Origin: Microbaculum marinum
Lineage (GTDB): Bacteria; Pseudomonadota; Alphaproteobacteria; Rhizobiales; Tepidamorphaceae
Strand: one strand, 5' to 3'
Length of the DNA stretch: 64,000 nt
Assembly: GCF_042646165.1 (NCBI RefSeq)
Contig: NZ_JBHRTC010000012.1
In this document: positions 17,150-26,127 of the stretch, piece after piece
How the letters are laid out: each line of letters starts with the position of its first letter
Position numbering within the stretch: position 1 is the stretch's first letter
Notes under the pieces: generated by a model
What the model was told of the DNA's origin: nothing
Seen by the model: the letters and a program-made list of their open reading frames with translations, nothing else
The model's database searches: none
Translations under genes and position numbers: made by a program

Positions 17150-17893
17150 TCAATAGAAGCTGCGGGCGGCGAGGTTGAGGCCCAGCACCAGCATGCCGAT
17201 GAAGAACAGCTTGCGGAAGGTCGCGGCGTCGACGCGGGCGCGGATCCGCCGCCCGATCACCATGCCCACGACGGCCGGCAGGACGGCGAACGCGGAGAGG
17301 CCGGCGACGGCGAGCACGAAGACGCCGTTGAACAGCAGGACGGCGGTGAGGATCACGGTCCCGACGGTGAACGACAGACCCATCGCCTGCACGAATTCGT
17401 CCCGGTCGAGTTCCAGCGCCTGCAGATAGGGGATCGCCGGCATCACGAACACGCCGGTCGCCCCCAGCACCGCGCCGGTCGCCACGCCGATGACCGGCGA
17501 CAGCCAGGTTTCGGCGCGCCTTGGGACATGAAAGCGCACCGCCGACAGGCCGAACACCGCATAGGCCGCCAGCGCCAGGCCGAGCGCGGTGGCGGCGGTG
17601 CCGGACTGTTCGTTGGTCAGGATGCCCGCCGTGGTGAAGGCGCCGGCGACCGATCCCAGATAGAGCGACCAGAACCGGCGCAGGCAGCTGAGGAAGTAGG
17701 GGCCGTGCAGCATCTGCCAGGTATTGGTCGCGTAAGAGGGGATCACCATCAGCGCGGCGGCCTGCGCCGGCGGCATGACCAGGCTCAGCAGCCCGATCGA
17801 CACCGTCGGCAGGCCGAGGCCGATGATCCCCTTGACGGTTCCCGCGAGCAGGTAGGCGAGGGCGACGAAGACGAGCAGGGAGGTGTCGGGCAT
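17150..17893 (-). CDS. TauE/SafE-family anion exporter
   Basis: A 247-residue membrane protein with about eight helices in the two-repeat TauE/SafE layout. The first repeat has LAYLLAGTVKGIIGLGLPTVSIGLL, the second GVATGAVLGATGVFVMPAIPYLQ, with the usual G-x-G/P breaks. The family exports sulfite, sulfoacetate or other organic sulfonates and anions. It lies upstream of the MscS channel on the same strand, about 136 bp away. The choline-sulfate cluster 5 kb away makes sulfite or sulfate export possible but nothing ties them directly. Confidence 0.87.
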   Translation of the reverse strand: MPDTSLLVFVALAYLLAGTVKGIIGLGLPTVSIGLLSLVMPPAQAAALMVIPSYATNTWQMLHGPYFLSCLRRFWSLYLGSVAGAFTTAGILTNEQSGTAATALGLALAAYAVFGLSAVRFHVPRRAETWLSPVIGVATGAVLGATGVFVMPAIPYLQALELDRDEFVQAMGLSFTVGTVILTAVLLFNGVFVLAVAGLSAFAVLPAVVGMVIGRRIRARVDAATFRKLFFIGMLVLGLNLAARSFY

Positions 17894-18092
17894 GGCGGGT
17901 GCGCCTGGCGGGGATGAGATCTGCGAAAAGACGGCGCCTCAGCGCCTCGAGGCGATCGACAAGACGACGGGCCGGAACGTCGGTGAGTGAAGCTCCAGAC
18001 CAGGCATTGCGGCGACGCCCCCTTCGGTGATCGCCGCAACGTTCGCCGAACCGGTCCCGCCAATCAAGCGACATCCGCTCGGGGCTGCCGCC

Positions 18093-20792
18093 TCACCGCA
18101 GCGACAGCGTCACCGTCACGACGGCGGGGTCGCCTTCGGACTGGACCTCCGCGAAACCCAGCTGGCGGCACATCTGCAGCATCATCGGGTTGCCGCGCAG
18201 GACCTCGCCGTGGATCTGCCTGAGGCCGTCGGCGCGGGCGTACTCGATGATCAGTTCCATCAGCGCCCAGCCGATGCCGCGCCCCTTCAGGTCGGAGCGG
18301 ACCATGATCGCGTACTCGGCCTTCTCGTGGTCGGGATCCGAATGGATGCGGACGACGCCGAGCAGTTCGCCGGTCTGCGGTTCGAGAGCGACGAAGGCCA
18401 TGGCCCGGGCGTAGTCGATCTGGGTCAGCCGCGCGAGAAAGCGGTGCGACAGGTCGGGCTTCGGGGTGAAGAAGCGCAGGCGCAGGTCCTGCGGCTCGAC
18501 CCTGGCGAAGAAGTCGTCGTAGAGCGCCTCGTCCTCGGGCCGCACCGGACGCACGAAGATCGGGTCGCCGCCCTTCGTTACCAGCGTACGCTCCCACTCC
18601 GCCGGATACGGGCGTATCGCAAACCGCGGATTGACGCCGTGGGTATCCTTTTCGGGCTCGGCCGCGACGCGGACCCGCGCGTCGACGGAAACGATGCCCT
18701 TGTCGTCGGCCAGCAGCGGATTGATGTCGAGTTCGCGGACCTCGGGCACGTCGGCGGCCATCTGGGCGATCTTGACGAGGGCGAGCGCGACCGCGCCCCG
18801 GTCCGCCTCCGGCTCCGAGCGGAACGCCTGGAGCAGCCGGTTGATGCGGGTGCGGCGCATCAGCTGATCGGCCAGATGCAGGTCGAGCGGCGGCAGCATC
18901 AGCGCCTTGTCGCGGATCACCTCGACGGCCGTTCCGCCCTGGCCGAACAGGACGACGGGACCGAATATCTGGTCGTCGATCAGGCCGATGATCAGTTCGC
19001 GGGCGCCGGGCCTGTGGATCATCGGCTCGACGGTAACGCCCTCGATCCGCGCGTCGGGACGGGCCTTGCGGGCCGAGGCGATGATCTCGCGGGCCGCCTG
19101 TTCGGCCGCTTCCGGGGACGTCAGGTCGAGGCGCACGCCGCCGACGTCGGTCTTGTGCTGGATGTCGGGCGAGAAGATCTTGATCGCGCAGGCGCCGTGC
19201 TCGGCAATGACGCGCTCGGCGACCTGGCGGGCCTCTTCCGGTCCGGCGACCGGTTCGGCGGTCGCGATCGGTATCTGATAGGCGCTCATCAGCCGCGCCA
19301 CTTCCGGCGCCTTCAGCCACTCGCGCCCGGCGGCCAGTGCCTCGGCGACCACCTGCCTGGCGGCGTCGACATCGGGGGTGAAATCCTCCGGCAGGCTGGG
19401 CGGCGTCCGCATCAAGGCGTTCTGCGCCTCCGAGTAGCGGACGAGATGGGTAATGCCGCGGACCGCGGCGGTGAGGGAGGAGAAGACCGGGACGCCGGCA
19501 GGGTCGAAGGTCTCGCGGACGAGTTCGGCCTGCGCGCCGCCGAGCCAGGCGGCGAAGACGGGCTTCTTCGGCCAGACCCTGGAGACATGCGTGCGCACGG
19601 TATCGGCGACGGCGCCTGCGGCCTCTTCGCTGGAGGAGAGCGCCGTCGGGCAGTTGAGGACGAGAAGCGCGTCGGTGGCCTCGTCGTCGAGCAGGGCTTC
19701 CAGCGCCGCCGCGTAGCGCTCCGGCGGGGCATCGCCGATGATGTCGACGGGATTGCCGTGCGACCAGGTCGGGGGCAGTGCCTCGTCGAGCCGGGCGATC
19801 GTCTCCGGCGTGAGGTCGGCAAGCGATCCGTCAAGGTCGACCAGGCGGTCGACCGCCAGCACGCCGAGGCCGCCGCCGTTGGTCAGCACCGCCAGGTCGC
19901 GGCCCCGGAACGGCTTCACGCGGCTCAGCGTCTCCACGGCGTCGAACAGTTCGTCGAGGTCGAAGACGCGCAGCAGGCCGGCCCGGCGGAAGGCGGCGTC
20001 ATAGACCTCGTCCACGCCCGCCAGCGCGCCGGTATGCGAGGCGGCAGCCTTCGCGGCCTCGGCGTGGCGGCCGGACTTGATCACGACGACCGGCTTGACG
20101 CGAGCGGCCGCGCGCGCCGCCGACATGAACTTCTTGGGATGAGTGATGCCCTCCACATAGAGCAGGATGGCGCGGGTGTGGACGTCGCCTGCGAACCAGT
20201 CGAGCAGGTCGCCGAAATCGACATCGGCCATGTCGCCGAGCGACACCATCGACGAGAAGCCGATGTTCCGGTCGTTTGCCCAGTCGATGACGGTGGTGAT
20301 GATGGCGCCGGACTGGGAGATCAGGGCGAGATCGCCCTTCAGAGGCGTTGCGTGGGCGAAGCTGCCGTTCAGGCCGACGGTGGGGACCAGCAGGCCGACG
20401 CAGTTCGGGCCGAACACCCGCAGCGTATGCGACCGTGCCGCATCCAGCATCTGCTGGCGCAGCGAGCCCGGGCCGGATCCGAGACCCGCGGTGATGACCA
20501 CGGCCGCGCCGGTGCCGCTTGCGCCGAGTTCGGCGACGATGCCGGGAACGGTCTGCGGCGGCGTGACGACGACGGCGAGGTCCACGGGCCCGGGCAGCGA
20601 GGATGCGTCGGGATAGCAGGGCTCACCGTCGATCTCGGCGTATTTCGGGTTGATCAGGCGGATCGGGCCGGAGAAGCCTGCCGCGCGCAGGTTCTTCATT
20701 ACCACATGGCTGACGGAGCCCGGTCGCGGACTGGCCCCCACCAGCGCCACCGACCTGGGCGTGAAGGCGGCCTCGAGATTCCGAATGGTCAT
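18093..20792 (-). CDS. NDP-forming acyl-CoA synthetase fused to GNAT acetyltransferase
   Basis: An 899-residue fusion in the Pat/AcuA-like order: CoA-binding Rossmann domain (VALVGASPRPGSVSHVV, residues 1-135), succinyl-CoA-ligase-like domain with the phospho-His H253 in ASHTGALAG, ATP-grasp domain (about 480-700; ACAIKIFSPDIQHKTDVGGV), and a C-terminal GNAT domain (about 735-895; VRSDLKGRGIGWALMELII). In PatZ of enteric bacteria the synthetase part is inactive and the protein acetylates lysines of acetyl-CoA synthetase; here the His is kept, so synthetase activity is possible. Alone on the strand. Likely links acyl-CoA level to protein acetylation (inference). Confidence 0.92.
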   Translation of the reverse strand: MTIRNLEAAFTPRSVALVGASPRPGSVSHVVMKNLRAAGFSGPIRLINPKYAEIDGEPCYPDASSLPGPVDLAVVVTPPQTVPGIVAELGASGTGAAVVITAGLGSGPGSLRQQMLDAARSHTLRVFGPNCVGLLVPTVGLNGSFAHATPLKGDLALISQSGAIITTVIDWANDRNIGFSSMVSLGDMADVDFGDLLDWFAGDVHTRAILLYVEGITHPKKFMSAARAAARVKPVVVIKSGRHAEAAKAAASHTGALAGVDEVYDAAFRRAGLLRVFDLDELFDAVETLSRVKPFRGRDLAVLTNGGGLGVLAVDRLVDLDGSLADLTPETIARLDEALPPTWSHGNPVDIIGDAPPERYAAALEALLDDEATDALLVLNCPTALSSSEEAAGAVADTVRTHVSRVWPKKPVFAAWLGGAQAELVRETFDPAGVPVFSSLTAAVRGITHLVRYSEAQNALMRTPPSLPEDFTPDVDAARQVVAEALAAGREWLKAPEVARLMSAYQIPIATAEPVAGPEEARQVAERVIAEHGACAIKIFSPDIQHKTDVGGVRLDLTSPEAAEQAAREIIASARKARPDARIEGVTVEPMIHRPGARELIIGLIDDQIFGPVVLFGQGGTAVEVIRDKALMLPPLDLHLADQLMRRTRINRLLQAFRSEPEADRGAVALALVKIAQMAADVPEVRELDINPLLADDKGIVSVDARVRVAAEPEKDTHGVNPRFAIRPYPAEWERTLVTKGGDPIFVRPVRPEDEALYDDFFARVEPQDLRLRFFTPKPDLSHRFLARLTQIDYARAMAFVALEPQTGELLGVVRIHSDPDHEKAEYAIMVRSDLKGRGIGWALMELIIEYARADGLRQIHGEVLRGNPMMLQMCRQLGFAEVQSEGDPAVVTVTLSLR

Positions 20793-20942
20793 GATACTGC
20801 CGCTACTCTCGGGTCACGGGTATGTATCGCACCGGCGAAAAGACGCGATGACGGGCCGCCGTGACCGGCCGCGACCCGGAGTGGTGTTCCCCGGGGCGCA
20901 CTCTCGCGATGGCTGCGGCAGCCGGACCGACGGCGCCGGACG

Positions 20943-21788
20943 TCAGTGCGCCATCAGCACCGGGATCGTCATGCTCGACAGGATGTCGCTCGTCGTGCCG
21001 CCGAAGACGAACTGGCGGAAGCGGGAGTGACCGTAGCCGCCCATGACCAGAAGGTCCGCCTCGGTGTCGGCCGCGTGCGAGAGCAGCGCGTTGCCGATGT
21101 CGATGCCGGAATCGCCGATGCGCTTGACGTTGACCTCGAGGTCGTGCCGGGCGAGGTGCAGCGCCAGGTCGGCGCCGGCCTCTCCGCCGTGCGCCGACGG
21201 TGCGTCCTTGCCGACGATGACCACCGATACGTCTTCCGCGTTCTTCAGCAGCGGCAGGGCCTCGTTGGCGGCGCGGCTGGCCTCGCGGCGGCCGTCCCAG
21301 GCGACCATGACATGATGGAACCTCGGCTCCGGTATGCCGATATAGGGCACAACCAGCACCGCGCGGCCGGATTCGAACAGGGCCGCCTCGATCAGCAGCG
21401 CACGGATCGCCAGGTCGTCGTCCGGTTCCTCCTGCCCGACCACGATCATGTCGGCGGTGCGCCCGTGGACGGCGAGCGTCGGCGCGGCGGCGGCCTCGGT
21501 GCAGTTGATGACGCGCACGTCGGAGCGGACGCCGGCGCGATCGGCTGCTGCGGTGAACGCCTCCGCGGCGGTCTGGGCGCCCGAAACCGAACGCTCGCGC
21601 TGCGATTCCAGCAGCGAGCCCGGCACTTCGCCCATGATCATCGGCGGGATCGTCGGCTCCAGGGCGAAAATGATCGCGGTCAGGTGCGCGTCGTGCTCGG
21701 CCGCCAGCGCCAGGGCAAAGTCACGCCGTTTGGTGTTGGCGCCGCTTTCCTCGGCATCGATGTGAACCAGAATGTCCTTCAACCCCAT
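20943..21788 (-). CDS. Tandem-domain universal stress protein (UspA family)
   Basis: A 281-residue protein of two UspA domains. The N-terminal half begins GLKDILVHIDAEESGANTKR. The C-terminal half ends with the ATP-binding signature G-x2-G-x9-G-T (VMGGYGHSRFRQFVFGGTT). Proteins of this size resemble E. coli UspE and modulate survival under stress. I start at the ATG at 21788 because GGAGG is five nt upstream; the ATG at 21800 would add four residues. About 100 bp upstream on the same strand lies the host-attachment-family gene, suggesting a shared stress regulon. Confidence 0.9.
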   Translation of the reverse strand: MGLKDILVHIDAEESGANTKRRDFALALAAEHDAHLTAIIFALEPTIPPMIMGEVPGSLLESQRERSVSGAQTAAEAFTAAADRAGVRSDVRVINCTEAAAAPTLAVHGRTADMIVVGQEEPDDDLAIRALLIEAALFESGRAVLVVPYIGIPEPRFHHVMVAWDGRREASRAANEALPLLKNAEDVSVVIVGKDAPSAHGGEAGADLALHLARHDLEVNVKRIGDSGIDIGNALLSHAADTEADLLVMGGYGHSRFRQFVFGGTTSDILSSMTIPVLMAH

Positions 21789-21889
21789 GACGACCTCCAT
21801 TGTGCGTCTGCTTGTCGGCCCGACCGGCTATCCGCCCGCGCCCCGTATCTGGTCAGTCCCGGCCAGTCCGGCGACCGGGCAAGGTGTTA

Positions 21890-22342
21890 TCAGACAGCGA
21901 GCACGTCGCCGAGATGCGATTCGATCTCGGCAGGGCCGGCCTGCGTGAGATCCTTGTCTATCTCCGCCACCACCCTGGCCGCCAGCGGCTTCGACATGAG
22001 CGAACGGAGCTCGCCGAGCGCGCGCGGCGCCGCGATCAGGACGAGCCGCTCGAACTCGTCCTGCCGGGCGTGCCCGGTCAGCCAGTCGACCACGTCCCCG
22101 AGGAACCTGTGCTCCTCGTGCTTGTGGGGGTCGGTGCGCGGCTCCATGGCGTGGCGGCCCTGTCCGCCGCTGTCGAAGCTGCGGCCGGGCCGGTCCGACT
22201 GGATGTCCCGGTTCTGGCGGCGGTCGCCGATGAAGGCGCGGTCTTCCAGCTCGTGGACCCCCTTGCCGACGCCTTCGTTGACGAACACCCGGGCGCGGGC
22301 ACCGTCGGCGACGACCACCCATGTCACGATCTTGCGGACCAT
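21890..22342 (-). CDS. Host-attachment family protein (COG5622)
   Basis: A 150-residue soluble protein starting KIVTWVVVADGARARVFVNEG, with a middle acidic/basic segment and the C-terminal block FERLVLIAAPRALGELRSLM and AARVVAEIDKDLT. This matches the family described as required for attachment to host cells in Agrobacterium, related to the eRF1-like baeRF fold. The true role is unclear; many soil and marine alphaproteobacteria carry it without a host. The start at 22342 has GGGAGA upstream. It precedes the universal stress protein, so a stress-linked role is plausible. Confidence 0.8.
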   Translation of the reverse strand: MVRKIVTWVVVADGARARVFVNEGVGKGVHELEDRAFIGDRRQNRDIQSDRPGRSFDSGGQGRHAMEPRTDPHKHEEHRFLGDVVDWLTGHARQDEFERLVLIAAPRALGELRSLMSKPLAARVVAEIDKDLTQAGPAEIESHLGDVLAV

Positions 22343-22410
22343 GCGGTCTCTCCCTGGAACTTCGAGCCCCGCAACATGGCAGTGAGAGTGCCCCCGAACC
22401 TTGATCGGGG

Positions 22411-23343
22411 TCAACGCCCCGGCATCCCGCCGCCGGTTTCCGTTTCGGGCGCGTTCCGATCCGGCAACAGGAGCCAGTCGTGGAGCGCCCGCATCGCCGG
22501 GTTCCGCGATGTCGTCGGCACCAGCCAGTAGCCCCACCGGGGCCGCTCCAACTCGGCGGCGACCGGGACCAGCGTCCCGCGCTCGAGAAAGGCGTCCACG
22601 AGGCCGATCCAGCCGAGCGCGATGCCCTGCTCGGCGATCGCCGCCTGGATGACGAGCTCGTAGGTGTTCAGCCCGAGGTCGGCCTGTCCGGGATCCCTGG
22701 CAATGCCGTGCTCGGCGAGCCAGCTCGGCCAGGTGACCCAGCGCGGCTTCGCCTCGGTGTCCAGGTGCAGGAGCGGGGCCGCGGCGATGTCGGCGGCCTC
22801 CCGCACCGGCCCGAACCGCTGCAGGAAGCCCGGCGCGCAGATCGGCACCACCCGCTCGGGCATGAGCAGACGGGCGTCGGCGCCGAAGTCGCCCGCCTCG
22901 CCGAACATCACGGCGATGTCGGCGACGCCCTCCAGGTCGCTCTCGAGCGCCTGGGAGGCGACGATATGGACCTCGATGTCAGGGTTGAGCCGGCGGAACT
23001 CCGGCACGCGCGGCATCAGCCACAACGAGGCGAAGCCGTAATCGGTATAGAGGCGGACCGCCGGCTTGCGGACCTGCTGCCGGATCCGCCGCGCCGCCTC
23101 GTCGACGCGGGAGACGCCCGCGGCCGCCGCCTCGTGGAAGATGCGGCCTTCCTCGGTGAGCTCGATGCCACGGTGCAGGCGGCGCAGCAGCGGCGCGCCG
23201 ATCTCCTCCTCCAGCCGGCGGATCTGGTAGCTGACGGAGGGCTGCGACAGGCCGAGCTCGCCGGCGGCGCGCGTCAGGTTGCCGAGTCGGCCGACGGCTT
23301 CGAAGGTGCGCAGCCAGCCGAGGTCCAGCTTCCTTTCCGTCAT
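22411..23343 (-). CDS. LysR regulator of choline-sulfate utilisation
   Basis: A 310-residue LysR regulator: N-terminal HTH (LDLGWLRTFEAVGRLGNLTR...PSVSYQIRRLEEEIG) and periplasmic-binding-like effector domain. The GcvA-like family with DLGWLRTFEAVGRLGNLTRA and SQPSVSYQIRRLE is the one found beside choline sulfatase genes, and here it is divergent from choX-betC. The effector is presumably choline sulfate or choline (inference from position). A short palindrome spans its own start codon (23341-23357), fitting autoregulation. It reads away from choX and ends before the host-attachment gene. Confidence 0.88.
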   Translation of the reverse strand: MTERKLDLGWLRTFEAVGRLGNLTRAAGELGLSQPSVSYQIRRLEEEIGAPLLRRLHRGIELTEEGRIFHEAAAAGVSRVDEAARRIRQQVRKPAVRLYTDYGFASLWLMPRVPEFRRLNPDIEVHIVASQALESDLEGVADIAVMFGEAGDFGADARLLMPERVVPICAPGFLQRFGPVREAADIAAAPLLHLDTEAKPRWVTWPSWLAEHGIARDPGQADLGLNTYELVIQAAIAEQGIALGWIGLVDAFLERGTLVPVAAELERPRWGYWLVPTTSRNPAMRALHDWLLLPDRNAPETETGGGMPGR

Positions 23344-23357
23344 AGACTGTGCCTATG
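23341..23357. promoter_or_regulatory. Candidate LysR site at lysR/choX divergent promoter
   Basis: CATAG and CTATG are separated by 7 bp, giving an AT-N11-AT type dyad with the T-N11-A core of LysR sites. The left arm includes the LysR start codon. It lies about 155 bp upstream of choX. Plausible autoregulatory site; short, so unproven. Confidence 0.35.
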
Positions 23358-23510
23358 GCAGCGATCCAGATTCAGGGGGTGCAAATTCATCCCGATTTCG
23401 GCGTTCAATAGGACCGGATCCCGGCACCAGACCCAGAATACCGCAAAAAAAGATCTGCCGACCGGAAAACTGCGCCGCCTCGCCCGGCCGTGACCAAGGG
23501 GAACACCGAT

Positions 23511-24452
23511 ATGAAGCGCACATGCCTTACATTCGCTCTCGCCATCGCCGCCGTCTATAGCACGCCGGTGCTGGCCGCGGACGATGCCAGCTGCGAGACC
23601 ATTCTCATGTCCGATCCCGGCTGGACGGACATCAATGCCACCAACGGCGTCGCCACGGTGCTGCTCGAAGCGCTCGGCTACGAGCCGGACATCAAGACGC
23701 TGTCGGTGCCGATTGGCTATCAGTCGATGAAGAACGGCGACATCGACGTCTTCCTCGGCAACTGGATGCCGGCGCAGCAGAAGTTCATGGACGACCTGAA
23801 CGAGGCCAAGGCCGTCGACGTCCTGGCCAAGAACCTCACGGGCGCGAAGTTCACCCTCGCGGTGCCGTCCTACGTGGCCGAGGCGGGGGTCAAGGACTTC
23901 AAGGATCTCAATGCCAATGCCGACAAGTTCGGCAGGGAGATCTACGGCATCGAGCCCGGGGCGCCGGCCAACTCCAACATCCAGAAGATGATCGACGCCA
24001 ACGATTTCGACCTCGGCGACTGGAGCGTCGTGGAATCCGGCGAGCAGGCGATGCTCGCCCAGGTGGCGCGCAACCAGGACGACGAGAAGTGGATCGTCTT
24101 CCTGGCCTGGGCACCGCACCCGATGAACAGCCGTTTCGACATCGAGTACCTGTCGGGCGGCGACGACTACTTCGGCCCGAACTACGGCGGCGCCGAAGTC
24201 TACACGCTGGCGCGTACGGGATGGGCGGAGAAATGCCCGAACGCCGCGCAGCTCTTCAGGAACCTCCAGTTCGAGGTCTCCATGGAGAACGAACTCATGG
24301 GCAAGATCCTCGACGACGGCCAGGAGCCGGACGCCGCGGCCAGGGACTGGCTGAAGGCGCATCCGCAGGTCATCGAGCCGTGGCTCGAGAACGTCACGAC
24401 GCTGGACGGCCAGCCCGGCCTGCCGGCGGTCAAGGACGCGCTCGGCCTGTAG
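23511..24452 (+). CDS. choX: Choline ABC transporter substrate-binding protein
   Basis: A 313-residue periplasmic binding protein with a signal peptide ending VLAADDAS. It matches ChoX: the choline aromatic box residues W38 and D40 (SDPGWTDINATNG), W85 (GNWMPAQQ) and W200 (FLAWAPHPMN) have the same spacing as W43, D45, W90 and W205 of the Sinorhizobium protein as I recall it. The fourth box position, Tyr119 there, appears to be Phe here. It would deliver choline, or a close quaternary amine, to an ABC permease. No choV/choW permease or ATPase follows; the next gene is betC. The start at 23511 has AAGGGG upstream. Confidence 0.92.
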   Translation: MKRTCLTFALAIAAVYSTPVLAADDASCETILMSDPGWTDINATNGVATVLLEALGYEPDIKTLSVPIGYQSMKNGDIDVFLGNWMPAQQKFMDDLNEAKAVDVLAKNLTGAKFTLAVPSYVAEAGVKDFKDLNANADKFGREIYGIEPGAPANSNIQKMIDANDFDLGDWSVVESGEQAMLAQVARNQDDEKWIVFLAWAPHPMNSRFDIEYLSGGDDYFGPNYGGAEVYTLARTGWAEKCPNAAQLFRNLQFEVSMENELMGKILDDGQEPDAAARDWLKAHPQVIEPWLENVTTLDGQPGLPAVKDALGL

Positions 24453-24548
24453 GGCCATTCCAAGGGGACGGACCGGTCGCGACGGGGTCGCGGCCGCTCT
24501 CCCCGACACGCGGACCGCGGACATTCGGCCTGAACGGGACTGCACAGA

Positions 24549-26063
24549 GTGACCCGCCCCAACATCCTCATCCTGATGGTCGACCAGCTCAACGGAACCC
24601 TGTTTCCGGACGGCCCGGCCGATTTCCTGCACGCGCCGAACCTCGCCGCGCTGGCGGAGCGGTCGACGCGGTTCGCCAATGCGTATACCGCGAGCCCGCT
24701 GTGCGCGCCGGGGCGGGCGTCGTTCATGTCGGGCCAGCTGCCGTCACGCACCCGCGTCTACGACAACGCGGCGGAATTCGGCTCCGACATCCCGACCTAC
24801 GCGCATCACCTGCGCCGCGCCGGCTATCACACCTGCCTGTCCGGCAAGATGCATTTCGTCGGCCCCGACCAGCTGCACGGGCTGGAGGAGCGGCTGACGA
24901 CGGACATCTATCCGGCAGATTTCGGCTGGACGCCCGACTACGGCCGGCCGGGCGAGCGGATCGACTGGTGGTACCACAATCTCGGCTCGGTCACCGGCGC
25001 GGGGGTCGCGGAGATCACCAACCAGCTCGAATACGACGACGAGGTCGCCTACAACGCCGTCAACAAGCTCTACGACCTGGCGCGCGGCCACGACGAGCGG
25101 CCTTGGTGCCTGACCGTCAGCTTCACCCATCCTCACGATCCCTACGTCGCGCGCCGGCGCTACTGGGATCTCTACGAGCAGTGCGGCGCCCTCGAGCCGG
25201 CCGTGCCCGCCATTCCGTTCGACGACCAGGACCCGCATTCGCAGCGGCTGATGAGGGCGAGCGACTACGCCTCCTTCGAGATCACCGCGGAGAACATCCG
25301 CCGCGCGCGGCGCGGCTACTTCGCCAACATTTCCTATGTCGACGACAAGATCGGCGAGATCCTCGACGTGCTGAAGCGCTGCCGGATGGAGGACGACACG
25401 ATCGTGGTCTTCGCCTCCGACCACGGCGACATGCTCGGCGCCCGCGGGCTGTGGTTCAAGATGAGCTTCTTCGAGGGCTCCGCGCGCGTGCCGCTGATGA
25501 TCGCCGCGCCCGGCATGCCGGCGAAGCGGATCGCCGACCCGGTGTCGACGCTGGACGTTGTGCCGACGCTCGCCGAACTGGCCGGCGTCGATCTCGGGCA
25601 GGTCAGTCCCTGGACCGACGGGGAGAGCGTGGTCGGCCTGGCCGGCGGGACCGCGTCGCGCGGCGTCGTGCCGATGGAATACGCCGCGGAAGGTTCCGAG
25701 GCACCGCTGGTGGCGCTGCGCGACGGTCGCTTCAAGCTGGTGCTGTGCGAACTCGATCCGCCGCAGCTGTTCGACCTCGACGCCGATCCCGACGAACTGA
25801 CCAACCTTGCCGCGGACCCCGACCATGTCGAAACGGTCGCCTCGATGACCACAACGGCGCTGGAACGCTGGGACCTCGCCCGCTTCGACCGCGAGGTCCG
25901 CGCCAGCCAGGCCCGCCGGCACGTCGTTTACGAGGCGCTGCGCAACGGCGCCTACTATCCCTGGGACTACCAGCCGCTGCGCCGCGCCTCGGAGCGCTAC
26001 ATGCGCAATCACATGGACCTGAACGTGCTCGAGGAGTCCCAGCGCTTTCCGCGCGGCGAATAG
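24549..26063 (+). CDS. betC: Choline-sulfatase
   Basis: A 504-residue type I sulfatase that splits choline-O-sulfate into choline and sulfate. The formylglycine precursor Cys is C52 in LCAPGRASFMSG (C-x-P-x-R). Metal-site residues are at NILILMVDQLNG and FASDHGDMLGARGLW. The C-terminal choline-sulfatase-specific extension is present (RHVVYEALRNGAYYPWDYQP). It needs a formylglycine maturase elsewhere in the genome. GTG start; weak ribosome site. It lies 96 bp after choX and would feed choline to betaine synthesis for osmoprotection or growth. No signal peptide, so it is cytoplasmic. Confidence 0.96.
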   Translation: MTRPNILILMVDQLNGTLFPDGPADFLHAPNLAALAERSTRFANAYTASPLCAPGRASFMSGQLPSRTRVYDNAAEFGSDIPTYAHHLRRAGYHTCLSGKMHFVGPDQLHGLEERLTTDIYPADFGWTPDYGRPGERIDWWYHNLGSVTGAGVAEITNQLEYDDEVAYNAVNKLYDLARGHDERPWCLTVSFTHPHDPYVARRRYWDLYEQCGALEPAVPAIPFDDQDPHSQRLMRASDYASFEITAENIRRARRGYFANISYVDDKIGEILDVLKRCRMEDDTIVVFASDHGDMLGARGLWFKMSFFEGSARVPLMIAAPGMPAKRIADPVSTLDVVPTLAELAGVDLGQVSPWTDGESVVGLAGGTASRGVVPMEYAAEGSEAPLVALRDGRFKLVLCELDPPQLFDLDADPDELTNLAADPDHVETVASMTTTALERWDLARFDREVRASQARRHVVYEALRNGAYYPWDYQPLRRASERYMRNHMDLNVLEESQRFPRGE

Positions 26064-26127
26064 CGGCGCGAACGGATCTCTCGCCGTTTGCCGTGGCCTT
26101 CGTCCTCCACGGGGGGTAAGAGGGGCC

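Noticed and set aside
18027..20864. 945-codon open frame opposite the acyl-CoA synthetase/GNAT gene
   Set aside because: Antisense shadow caused by high GC at third positions; the composition is arginine/glycine/histidine-rich and no motif is present.
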